In this document: positions 1 through 7,194 of the stretch, piece by piece
Layout: every line of letters starts with the position of its first letter
How positions within the stretch are numbered: position 1 is the stretch's first letter
Source: JBJEFI01 sp051873875
Lineage (GTDB): Bacteria > Bacillota > Bacilli > Bacillales > Bacillaceae_G
NCBI GenBank assembly: GCA_051873875.1
Contig: JBJEFI010000065.1
Coordinates: forward strand, 1-10,784
Reading direction: 5' to 3'
Length of the DNA: 10,784 nucleotides
The notes under the pieces: generated by a model
What the model was told of the DNA's origin: nothing
The model's database searches: none
The model's input: the letters and a program-made list of their open reading frames with translations, nothing else
Position numbers and translations under genes: made by a program

Positions 1-90
1 GGAATTCAAGCAACAAACCTTATAAAAGTTGTCCAGTTTAGTGTTGACATTCCATTCTTTAAGATAGATAGAAGCCCAAATGAGAAATAA
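1..90 (+). CDS. possible C-terminal tail of an upstream gene (partial)
   Basis: Reading frame 1 is open from the first base to a TAA at 88-90, giving 29 residues that begin GIQATNLIKVV and end RSPNEK. The other two forward frames hit stops within about 40 bases, and the codon mix resembles the neighbouring genes, so this is plausibly the end of a protein whose body lies upstream. I do not recognise the family. If it is coding, it is co-directional with the next gene and separated from it by about 112 bases. An open frame of this length can also occur by chance in DNA this AT-rich. Confidence 0.4.
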   Translation, partial: GIQATNLIKVVQFSVDIPFFKIDRSPNEK

Positions 91-158
91 GTACCTATAA
101 GAAGTCAACTAAGCATTATTAGGAGTGAGTAGGACTGCTATTGATAGAAAATTATTTT

Positions 159-164
159 TATAAT
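159..164 (+). promoter_or_regulatory. perfect -10 hexamer upstream of the GtrA-family gene
   Basis: TATAAT matches the sigma-A -10 consensus exactly and lies about 39 bases before the preferred TTG start at 203. No good -35 sits 16-18 bases upstream (the best are TGCTAT or CTGCTA), and there is no extended -10 TGn. It may be the promoter of the five-gene unit or a chance match in AT-rich DNA. Confidence 0.35.
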
Positions 165-187
165 TGTTAGTTCGTATTTTGGGGGCT

Positions 188-195
188 AGAGGGAG
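188..195 (+). promoter_or_regulatory. ribosome binding site deciding the GtrA-family start
   Basis: AGAGGGAG is followed by a 7-base spacer and TTG at 203. The longer in-frame alternative, TTG at 164, has no purine-rich site upstream, so the site favours 203. Confidence 0.65.
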
Positions 196-202
196 AAATG
201 AA

Positions 203-574
203 TTGCAAAAGGAAAAAATAAGTCAGTTTATACGTTTTGCAGTTGTAGGTGGATTTGCAACCCTACTTCATTATGCTATTTATTTAGGGCTAGAGTATAT
301 AGGAGTAAATTATAGTTTGGCTTATACAGTCGGATATGGCTTAAGTTTTATATTTAACTTTTTTGCTTCTAACTACATTACATTTAAAACGAATCCAGAT
401 GTAAAAAGAATTGTAAGATTTTCCATAGCTCACGGTTGCAATTATATTTTACAGATAGTACTGTTAAATTTATTTATAGGCATAGGGATACATAGTGCAA
501 TAGCACCTGTTTTTATTTATATTATTGCAGTTCCAGTAAATTTTGTTTTAGTAAGAATTGCTTTAAAAGGTTAA
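203..574 (+). CDS. GtrA-family membrane protein (putative polyprenyl-phosphate-sugar flippase)
   Basis: A 123-residue protein with the usual GtrA size and shape: a short basic N-terminus (QKEK), the FIRFAVVGG opening motif of the first helix, and four predicted membrane segments at about residues 10-30, 35-57, 68-92 and 97-117. FNFFASNYITF (about 51-61) and the late PVNFVLVR motif are typical of the family. GtrA proteins are thought to flip undecaprenyl-phosphate-linked sugars across the cytoplasmic membrane so that an outward-facing transferase can use them. The gene directly downstream encodes the matching GtrB-like enzyme 32 bases away, which supports that role. I chose TTG 203 because of the ribosome binding site at 188-195; an extension to TTG 164 (136 residues) is possible. 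Family call is firm; substrate is unknown. Confidence 0.9.
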   Translation: MQKEKISQFIRFAVVGGFATLLHYAIYLGLEYIGVNYSLAYTVGYGLSFIFNFFASNYITFKTNPDVKRIVRFSIAHGCNYILQIVLLNLFIGIGIHSAIAPVFIYIIAVPVNFVLVRIALKG

Positions 575-591
575 GTATTGTGAGTGAAAAT

Positions 592-601
592 AAGAGGGGG
601 G
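592..601 (+). promoter_or_regulatory. ribosome binding site deciding the GtrB-like start
   Basis: AAGAGGGGGG precedes TTG 607 by 5 bases. It lies inside the reading frame if the upstream GTG 580 is used. GTG 580 has only a weaker AAAAGG nine bases upstream. The site therefore favours TTG 607, which also gives the usual short N-terminus before the catalytic domain. Confidence 0.6.
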
Positions 602-606
602 TTATT

Positions 607-1602
607 TTGAAAACAGTTTATTTTGTTATTCCTTGTTACAATGAAGAAGCTGTATTGACGGAAACTTCAAAGCGATTACAAAATAAAATAAGTATTCTAA
701 TAGAGTCAAATAAAATAAATGAAAATAGTAGAGTTATATTCGTTGATGACGGAAGTAAAGATAAAACTTGGGAAATGATTGAAGAATTAAGTTTTAAGAA
801 TCGTATTTTTGGGGGATTAAAACTGTCTAGGAATAGAGGCCACCAAAATGCCTTACTTGCCGGTTTACTCACAGTGAAAGATAAATGTGATGCAATGATT
901 TCGATGGATGCTGATCTACAGGATGATATTGATGTCATTGATCAATTTATTGAAAGATTTGATAAGGGTTATGATGTAGTTTATGGCGTAAGGAAAAATC
1001 GCCAAACAGATAGTGTGTTTAAGCGGAATACTGCACAAGGTTTTTATAAATTAATGAGTTTTCTTGGGGTAGATATAGTATATAATCATGCAGACTATCG
1101 ACTTATGAGTAACCGAGCTGTAGAAGCATTGAAAGATTTTAAAGAAGTAAATTTATTCTTAAGAGGTATTATACCACTAATAGGATTTGAATCGGATATT
1201 GTACTATATGAAAGAAATGAACGGTTTGCAGGTGAATCTAAATATCCTCTGAAAAAGATGCTCGCATTTGCATTTGAAGGAATTACATCATTTAGTGTTA
1301 AACCGATAAAAATGGTATTGACTACAGGTATCTTAGTATTTACAGTTAGTTTACTTGTGATAGCTTATAGCTTAATCCAATGGGGACTTGGAAATACAAT
1401 GCCAGGTTGGACAACAATTTCAGCCTCTATATGGTTAATTGGTGGTATTCAAATTTTATGTATAGGAATTGTTGGAGAATATGTCGGTAAGATATATATG
1501 GAAGCGAAGGGACGTCCTAAATTTATAATAGATAGATTTATGGATAATAGAGATTCTGTAGAGGATTCTTTTTTAGTTAAAGATAGGGTTAAAGGGTTTT
1601 AG
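607..1602 (+). CDS. GtrB-like GT2 glycosyltransferase (undecaprenyl-phosphate glycosyltransferase)
   Basis: A 331-residue membrane-anchored family 2 glycosyltransferase of the GtrB / dolichyl-phosphate-mannose-synthase-like type. From TTG 607 the protein begins MKTVYFVIPCYNEE, the standard opening of this family. The nucleotide-binding VDDGS lies at 46-50, the metal-binding DADLQDD at 101-107, and the conserved RGIIP at 186-190. A basic amphipathic stretch around 205-220 (GESKYPLKKM) precedes two membrane helices at about 237-257 and 270-292, and the tail EYVGKIYMEAKGRPKF is typical. These enzymes move a sugar from a UDP-sugar to undecaprenyl phosphate on the cytoplasmic face. Between a GtrA-like gene and a GT-C-like gene, it probably supplies the lipid-linked donor for glycosylation outside the cell. 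The sugar cannot be read from the sequence. A GTG 580 start would add nine residues. Confidence 0.92.
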   Translation: MKTVYFVIPCYNEEAVLTETSKRLQNKISILIESNKINENSRVIFVDDGSKDKTWEMIEELSFKNRIFGGLKLSRNRGHQNALLAGLLTVKDKCDAMISMDADLQDDIDVIDQFIERFDKGYDVVYGVRKNRQTDSVFKRNTAQGFYKLMSFLGVDIVYNHADYRLMSNRAVEALKDFKEVNLFLRGIIPLIGFESDIVLYERNERFAGESKYPLKKMLAFAFEGITSFSVKPIKMVLTTGILVFTVSLLVIAYSLIQWGLGNTMPGWTTISASIWLIGGIQILCIGIVGEYVGKIYMEAKGRPKFIIDRFMDNRDSVEDSFLVKDRVKGF

Positions 1603-1648
1603 TTTATATTTTTGGTAATGGAAAGAATATGAATGGTGGAAAAAATTC

Positions 1649-3166
1649 ATGAGGGGCTTTAACTGGAAAAGTGACTTATTAAAATTATTTTCAATAATGT
1701 TTATAGCGGCGTTTAGTTATATTTTATATACCTCTATTTTCAATAGTAGTAATTTTCTCTACGATATGAATAGTCTAACTATAATCATCGGAATATTCGG
1801 TTTATTAATATTCTTATATAGTATTGACAGGTGTTTAAATAAATTATCAGTAAAGAAATTAAAGTATATTACCGTTAGTGCATTTTTTTTGTTTATTATT
1901 CTGTTGCTTGTTTTTGCCATAGTTTTTACTGTTAAACCAGGGTGGGATTTTGGTGTTATAGTAAATGCGGGAATGAATGTTGCTCTTGGTGATGAAGCTT
2001 TAGGGGAGTACTTTTATAATCGGTATCCAAATAATATAGGAATTACTATTTTACTAGGATATATATTTAAACTGGTTCATGTATTGACAGATGATTCTTT
2101 TGGATTTTTGGATATAGGGATAGCCTTTAATTTATTTATGATTATATTAGCAGTTATTCTGTTATATCTATTTATTTATCAAACATTTGGTTTTGTTAAA
2201 GCAACTTTATTTAGCATTTTTATGTTATTTATTACACCATTGTATGCGTATGCTCCTATTGTATATACAGATACGATGACAATGGTCTTTCCAATTGCTA
2301 TCTTATTACTTCTATCAAAAGGAGTAAATAGTACTAGTAAATTTGCTTGGTTTTATTATGTAGGAATAGGCTTAGTAGCAGCAATAGGAACAATATTAAA
2401 AATGAATATAAGTATTATGTTGATTGCAGTAATAATATATGTTTTTTTTACGAATAGATTATTAGTTGGTTTAAAGAAGCTAGTCGATATCCTTGTTCCT
2501 TTTCTAATTGTAATGATTCTTTCACAACAGTATTTATCTAATTTTATACCAATTCCATATAAAGAAGCTGGTTTGCCATCTACTCACTGGATTATGATGG
2601 GATTAAAATCTCCATACGGAGGCTACTCAAGTGAAGATGTTCATTTTTCAAATGAATTCAGATTACGAGAAGGAAAGCAAGCTACTAAGCAAGCGAATAT
2701 TAAAATGATACAAGAACGATTAAAAAAGTATGGCGTAACAGGTTATATCCATTTTTTAAATAATAAAATAGCTTATACATGGGGAGATGGAACATACTTT
2801 GCTCCTAAAAAATTGGCAGTTAATCCAGTGAAAGTAAGTAAATTACATCCTTATATTATTGGATCACAAAATGGTGTGTTTACCTATATAAGTCAGTTCT
2901 CACATGTCGTTATGTTGTTGTGTATTTTAATATCTTCAGTTCGATTGTTTATAATACCAAATCATTTTAGCAAAGTAATACATATTTGTTTATTTGGAGT
3001 ATTTTTATTTTTAATTTTGTGGGAAACAAGGTCTAGGTATTTAGTTTGTTATTTACCAGTTTTAATAGTAGGCATGATGTATGGACTTGATGAACTTTTT
3101 AAATTGGTAAATGAAAACACAATATTAAATAAAACAAAGAAAATACGAAATGTTAAACATAATTAG
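1649..3166 (+). CDS. polytopic GT-C-type glycosyltransferase (candidate extracytoplasmic transferase)
   Basis: A 505-residue integral membrane protein with about 11-12 predicted helices. The first three lie at about 11-30, 43-60 and 74-95. The next extracytoplasmic loop carries an acidic residue (PGWDFG, D100), the usual position of the catalytic Asp in GT-C enzymes such as the PMT/ArnT group. Further helices fill about 128-290. A long polar region at about 300-415 (with THWIMMGL and YGGYSS) probably lies outside the cell, and helices near 418-436, 445-458 and 465-480 follow. ETRSRY at 459-464 resembles a conserved late-helix motif of such transferases. ATG 1649 follows GGTGG by about nine bases. 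Lying directly after GtrA- and GtrB-like genes, it is the expected third component, which transfers the sugar from the lipid carrier to an acceptor outside. Acceptor and sugar are unknown. A polymerase or other membrane role cannot be excluded. Confidence 0.75.
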   Translation: MRGFNWKSDLLKLFSIMFIAAFSYILYTSIFNSSNFLYDMNSLTIIIGIFGLLIFLYSIDRCLNKLSVKKLKYITVSAFFLFIILLLVFAIVFTVKPGWDFGVIVNAGMNVALGDEALGEYFYNRYPNNIGITILLGYIFKLVHVLTDDSFGFLDIGIAFNLFMIILAVILLYLFIYQTFGFVKATLFSIFMLFITPLYAYAPIVYTDTMTMVFPIAILLLLSKGVNSTSKFAWFYYVGIGLVAAIGTILKMNISIMLIAVIIYVFFTNRLLVGLKKLVDILVPFLIVMILSQQYLSNFIPIPYKEAGLPSTHWIMMGLKSPYGGYSSEDVHFSNEFRLREGKQATKQANIKMIQERLKKYGVTGYIHFLNNKIAYTWGDGTYFAPKKLAVNPVKVSKLHPYIIGSQNGVFTYISQFSHVVMLLCILISSVRLFIIPNHFSKVIHICLFGVFLFLILWETRSRYLVCYLPVLIVGMMYGLDELFKLVNENTILNKTKKIRNVKHN

Positions 3167-3170
3167 AGGT
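3165..3170 (+). promoter_or_regulatory. ribosome binding site deciding the GT4 gene start
   Basis: AGAGGT overlaps the TAG stop of the preceding gene and lies six bases before GTG 3177. Using ATG 3150 instead would create a 17-base overlap with the upstream gene and lacks a site of this quality. Confidence 0.65.
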
Positions 3171-3176
3171 GTCAAG

Positions 3177-4340
3177 GTGGATAAAAAGAACATTGTTTTT
3201 GTATTAAATGAGTATGACGGCTTAGGTGGGGCGCAACGAGTAGCAGCAACATTGGCTTCTAAATTTAAAAAAGATGGCCATCATATTGAGATTGTGAGTG
3301 TAAATGAAGCTGGTTCAAGTGTGAATTATTTTGATAAAGACATTCCAGTTTTTCATTTGTTTGGAAAGTATCGAATTCCGGCCAAAAAATCATTGATGGC
3401 TTTGGCTTTTAACTTAAAGTTAAAAGATTTATACAAACAATATCGAGGTCGTAGAAAATCTGAAAAGGCAAAGGAAAGAGCACATGCCTATTTTTCAAAA
3501 TTTGATGAAGCTTATGTAATTGTTGTACAAGTTTGGGGAATGCAGTGGCTACAATCGATACAAAATGAAAATATTCATGTTATTGGTCAAAGCCATGAAA
3601 GTTATATGGCTGCAAAGGAAACACATCGCTATAATAAGCTCTTAACGTATTATCGATATGTGGATAGATTCTTATTATTAAGTCAAAAGGATAAAGAACA
3701 TTTCGAAAGTTTATACTTTCACAACGTAGATGTTATGTATAATCCTACTCCTTTTCGTTCAAAAGTACCTGCTGAGTTAAATAGTAAGATTGTTATTTCA
3801 ACTGGACGATTAATTAAGGAGAAAGGTTTTCATATATTAATCCGGGCCTTTGCTTTATTAGCAGAAAAGCATAAAAACTGGAAACTTCATATTTATGGAG
3901 ATGGTCCATACAAAAAACAATTAAATATTTTAATTAAACGATTGAACCTAGGAGAGCAAGTAAAATTAATGGGTACAACTACAAATATTCAAGGAGTCAT
4001 AGAATCTGCTTCTTTAAATGTATTAGCTTCTGAAGCAGAAGGTTTACCAATGTCTCTAATTGAAGGAATGAGCTGTGGATTGCCGTGTATTGCGACTGAT
4101 TGCGCACCGGGAATTCGTGAAATAATTACTGAATATGAGGATGGATATATTGTACCTGTAGGAAACGAAGTATTGTTGAGTAGACGAATGGACATGCTTA
4201 TGTCAAATCCGGCTTTATTAAAGGAGTTTGGTGAGAAAGCATTTGAAAATAGCAAGAAGTTTGAATTAGAGCGAATAACAAATCAATGGTATGAATTATT
4301 TGATGCTGTTAAGAAAGAAAAGGCGGTGGCAAAAAAATGA
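3177..4340 (+). CDS. GT4-family glycosyltransferase (GT-B fold, retaining)
   Basis: A 387-residue soluble glycosyltransferase of family GT4 (GT1/RfaB-like). The N-terminal Rossmann domain opens with a beta strand (NIVFVLN) and the acceptor-side loop GLGGAQRV (15-22). The C-terminal donor-binding domain starts with the STGRLIKEKGF motif; R211 and K216 are the usual phosphate-contacting pair. IYGDGPYKKQL follows, then the E-x7-E signature (E288 to E296, EGLPMSLIE) and CGLPCIATD. The enzyme should transfer a sugar from a nucleotide sugar to a glycan or lipid-linked acceptor on the inner face of the membrane. GTG 3177 has a strong ribosome binding site; ATG 3150 would add nine residues. Its stop overlaps the next start (ATGA at 4337-4340), suggesting translational coupling with the GT2-TagF fusion and a shared product. 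The specific sugar and linkage are unknown. Confidence 0.9.
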   Translation: MDKKNIVFVLNEYDGLGGAQRVAATLASKFKKDGHHIEIVSVNEAGSSVNYFDKDIPVFHLFGKYRIPAKKSLMALAFNLKLKDLYKQYRGRRKSEKAKERAHAYFSKFDEAYVIVVQVWGMQWLQSIQNENIHVIGQSHESYMAAKETHRYNKLLTYYRYVDRFLLLSQKDKEHFESLYFHNVDVMYNPTPFRSKVPAELNSKIVISTGRLIKEKGFHILIRAFALLAEKHKNWKLHIYGDGPYKKQLNILIKRLNLGEQVKLMGTTTNIQGVIESASLNVLASEAEGLPMSLIEGMSCGLPCIATDCAPGIREIITEYEDGYIVPVGNEVLLSRRMDMLMSNPALLKEFGEKAFENSKKFELERITNQWYELFDAVKKEKAVAKK

Positions 4341-6982
4341 ATCCAACGTTAAGTGTAATTGTCATTGCTTACAATAATGAATTATATGTAGAAGAAGCTT
4401 TAGAGTCTTTAGCGAGTCAGACTTATGAGGATTTAGAGGTAATTGTTGTAAATGATTACTCTACTGATCGAACAGGTGAACTAATCGATTCTTTTATTAA
4501 GGAAGATAATCGTTTCAAGGCTGTTCATTTATCAAAAAATAGTGGAGGATGTAGTGTTCCTAGAAATACAGGAATAGCCCACTCTTCAGGAAAATATATT
4601 ATGTTTCTTGATGGCGATGATTGGTATCCTAAAGAAGCTTGTGAGAAGATGGTTCATGCTCTTGAACGAACTGGGTCTGATTTTGTTTGTGGGCAAGTAA
4701 TTCGAACAAATACATATAAACTATGGTATGGTGACTCTATTTATAGTCAGGAAAGGCTTAATTTTAATATTCGAGAATATCCTCAAATGTTATTTGATAG
4801 TTTATCTGTTAATAAAATTTATCGAAGAGAATTTCTTGATAAGCATAATTTACGTTTTTTAGAAGGAATTCATTATGAAGATATTTTATTTAGTTCGATG
4901 GCATATTTTTATGCAGATCATATTTCAGTAATACCTGAATTAATGTATTATTGGCGTGTTGTAGAAAATACAAATCAAAAATCGATTACAAATCGCCGTT
5001 TTGAAATTCAAAATTTGATTGATCGATTAAAGGCACATAAGTATGTAGATAATTTTTTACAAGAAAATCATTTTGATATATATCGTGCAAGTAAAAATAA
5101 TAAGTTTTTACGACATGATTTAAAGTTATACATCAATGATTATTCACTATATGATGAAGAATATAAACAACAGTTTTTTAAATATGTAAAAGAATATTTA
5201 ACAACTGCAATTGATATTTATGAGTTAAAGCGATTAGCTGAAAAAGAACGAATTTTAACTTATTTTCTATATGTAGGAGATAGAGAAGCATTTGAAGAAT
5301 ATTTTAAATTTGTACATTTCCAACAGACAGCTGAAAATAGATTATCATTTATAAATGGAAAATGTTTTTTCAAAGGTACAATAGAAAGAAAAACAGATTC
5401 AAGTTTTTTAGAGTTGGATAGAACATTTCAAGCAGGCGTATATATAGATGATTTAAAGTTAATAAATAATGAAGTGAGTATGTATTGTAAGCCAATTATA
5501 GAAAACTTCGGCGAGGGTACACCTGTATATGAGCTAGTATTTCAAAATCGGATAACAAAACAGAGAGAGTACTTTACTATTCAATTTCCAAATACAGAAT
5601 TAACACTGCCTTCTTTAGAGATTGGAACGTACGATCTTTATATAGGTGTCACGTATGGTAGTTACCATAAATTAATACGTTTAAGTGCAAGACATGTTTA
5701 TAAATTAACGGTTAAACACTTTGTTGTTAAGAAACATGACATTCATTTCTATTCTACGAAGCATGGAAATATTTCCTTTAAGGTAGATGCACCAACTGAC
5801 TTTAGAAAATTTGTGCATAGGATTACTAAAAATAGTGCAGGAAAATCAGGTGCAGGTATTAGAGGGAATATGAAAAATATAATGAAAAGATTAATTTACA
5901 AATTCCCAGTTAGTAATAATCTTGTTTATATTGAAAGTCATATGGGAAAACAATATAGTGATAATCCTAAATATATATATGAAGAAATTCTAAAACAGAA
6001 GGCAAATTTAAAAGTAGTTTGGTCTTTTGAACAACCAAATAAACATGACGTACCAGGTAACCCGATTAAGGTAAAAAGAGGTACACTTAAACAATATTAT
6101 TATATTTCTCGAGCAAAATATTGGATTGATAATCAAGGTCTTGCTAATCAATGTAGTAAAAAGAAAGACCAATTTTATATTCAAACGTGGCATGGTACAC
6201 CATTAAAAAAAATGGGTTATGACCAAAAAAATGTTAAATTAAATAAAAAAGCATTTGCTGCGTTAAATAAGCAAGTATCTATTTGGGATAGATTCATTTC
6301 TTCAAATGATTATTCTACAAATATTTTTAGAGAAGCTTTTCAATATGAGGGTGAGATATTAGAAATTGGTTATCCAAGAAATGATGTATTAGTACATATA
6401 GAAAACGAAAAGATTAATATATTGAAACAAAAATTAGGAATTCATTCAGATAAGAAAGTAATTTTATATGTTCCAACTTTCCGCGATTGGAATCCAATAT
6501 CATTTAATCAAGTAATAAGTGATATTCATACGCTTGTTAAGCATGTAAGAGAAGATGTCATTTTATTATTGCGTACGCATTATTTAGTATCATCTAAGTT
6601 GGCAATACAGTCAGATAATATAATGGATGTTTCCAACTATGATGATGTACAACAACTATATTTAATAGCGGATGCACTAATAACAGATTATTCTTCTGTA
6701 ATGTTTGACTATGCTGTACTAAAGCGACCAATGTTATTTTATGTACCTGATTATGATGAGTATGTAAAAGAGCGAGGTATGTATTTTGATTTAAAAAGGG
6801 AAGCACCGGGTCCTGTGTGTGAAAATATTATGGAACTAATAAAAGCAATTGATAATTTTGAACAAATCCCAGTTGAATTTAATGAAAAGAAAGAATCCTT
6901 CGAAAAAAAATTCACTTCTTTAGAAAAAGGGTTAGCTTCCAAGCAAGTTGCAGATTTGATTACAAACAAAAAATTGGAATAA
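4337..6982 (+). CDS. two-enzyme fusion: GT2 glycosyltransferase + TagF-like CDP-glycerol glycerophosphotransferase
   Basis: An 881-residue protein with two catalytic parts. Residues 1 to about 300 are a GT2 (GT-A fold) glycosyltransferase: LSVIVIAYNN at the start, VVND with D40, GGCSVPRNTG, and the metal-binding DGDD at 92-95. About 300-345 is helical and charged. About 350-500 is beta-rich and has no motif I recognise. From about 515 the protein matches the start of TagF/TarF enzymes (YIESHMGKQYSDNP), then shows WHGTPLKK (W618, H619), the second histidine motif LRTH (H748), ITDYSS (784-787) and EAPGP. The two histidines match the pair known to be essential in TagF. The C-terminal half should add glycerol phosphate from CDP-glycerol; the N-terminal half should add a sugar. 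AGGCGG lies about ten bases before ATG 4337, which overlaps the previous stop by four bases. A terminator follows. Whether it polymerises or adds one unit is not visible. Confidence 0.9.
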   Translation: MNPTLSVIVIAYNNELYVEEALESLASQTYEDLEVIVVNDYSTDRTGELIDSFIKEDNRFKAVHLSKNSGGCSVPRNTGIAHSSGKYIMFLDGDDWYPKEACEKMVHALERTGSDFVCGQVIRTNTYKLWYGDSIYSQERLNFNIREYPQMLFDSLSVNKIYRREFLDKHNLRFLEGIHYEDILFSSMAYFYADHISVIPELMYYWRVVENTNQKSITNRRFEIQNLIDRLKAHKYVDNFLQENHFDIYRASKNNKFLRHDLKLYINDYSLYDEEYKQQFFKYVKEYLTTAIDIYELKRLAEKERILTYFLYVGDREAFEEYFKFVHFQQTAENRLSFINGKCFFKGTIERKTDSSFLELDRTFQAGVYIDDLKLINNEVSMYCKPIIENFGEGTPVYELVFQNRITKQREYFTIQFPNTELTLPSLEIGTYDLYIGVTYGSYHKLIRLSARHVYKLTVKHFVVKKHDIHFYSTKHGNISFKVDAPTDFRKFVHRITKNSAGKSGAGIRGNMKNIMKRLIYKFPVSNNLVYIESHMGKQYSDNPKYIYEEILKQKANLKVVWSFEQPNKHDVPGNPIKVKRGTLKQYYYISRAKYWIDNQGLANQCSKKKDQFYIQTWHGTPLKKMGYDQKNVKLNKKAFAALNKQVSIWDRFISSNDYSTNIFREAFQYEGEILEIGYPRNDVLVHIENEKINILKQKLGIHSDKKVILYVPTFRDWNPISFNQVISDIHTLVKHVREDVILLLRTHYLVSSKLAIQSDNIMDVSNYDDVQQLYLIADALITDYSSVMFDYAVLKRPMLFYVPDYDEYVKERGMYFDLKREAPGPVCENIMELIKAIDNFEQIPVEFNEKKESFEKKFTSLEKGLASKQVADLITNKKLE

Positions 6983-6996
6983 TTATAACTGCAATC

Positions 6997-7032
6997 AAAA
7001 GGCTTGTTCAAACTTGTTTTGAACAAGCTTTT
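6997..7032 (+). terminator. intrinsic terminator after the five-gene unit
   Basis: AAAAGGCTTGTTCAAA (6997-7012) pairs with TTTGAACAAGCTTTT (7018-7032) around the five-base loop CTTGT. Eleven pairs are perfect, followed by a G-U and A-T pairs. The A-run before and T-run after make it potentially bidirectional, although the T-run is only four bases. It separates the fusion gene from the tagD promoter. Confidence 0.8.
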
Positions 7033-7062
7033 AATAAATGTCTTTCAGGTTTAGGGCGTTTA

Positions 7063-7091
7063 TTGACGAAAAAAATAGGGCATGTTATAGT
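7063..7091 (+). promoter_or_regulatory. sigma-A promoter of the tagD-tagB-tagG-tagH unit
   Basis: TTGACG (7063-7068) and TATAGT (7086-7091) are separated by exactly 17 bases, and each differs from consensus at one position. A start near 7098 would give an untranslated leader of about 97 bases that is almost entirely A and T. A TGTTAT half-site (7083-7088) overlaps the -10 and its N5 partner is degenerate (TTTATA), so WalR control here is only a weak possibility. Confidence 0.75.
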
Positions 7092-7194
7092 AATTTATAT
7101 TTATTTTTTGTCATTTAGTAAAAAATAATTAAAGTAAAATATATATTTTTTTATAAACTATTTTATAGATAAAACAAAAAGTGGGGGTAATCTC

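Noticed and set aside
44..72. TTGACA at 44-49 as the -35 of a promoter
   Set aside because: The -35 is perfect, but the hexamer 17 bases downstream is GATAGA with only three matches, and the site lies inside a probable coding tail.
125..171. Short leader peptides starting at GTG 125 or TTG 142 before the GtrA-like gene
   Set aside because: Both are under 15 codons, the ribosome binding sites are misplaced, and no repeat or attenuator-like hairpin accompanies them.
636..938. Open frame on the minus strand inside the GtrB-like gene
   Set aside because: It is antisense to a clear glycosyltransferase and shows no recognisable motif. The same reasoning applies to minus-strand frames at 3989-4255, 6008-6193, 6594-6806, 6751-7026, 7633-7881 and 9570-9830.
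3165..3175. Eleven-base repeat AGAGGTGTCAA shared with 9615-9625
   Set aside because: Both copies are ribosome binding sites next to a TAG stop. A shared Shine-Dalgarno core plus a few bases is expected by chance, and no third copy was seen.
7108..7135. Second tagD promoter TTGTCA-N16-TAAAGT
   Set aside because: The -10 has only four matches, and such pairs are frequent in this A+T-rich leader. The upstream pair is much better.
6983..7194. PhoP boxes (tandem TTWACA-like hexamers) upstream of tagD
   Set aside because: No tandem hexamers at 11-base spacing were found on either strand, so phosphate control through PhoP is not supported here.
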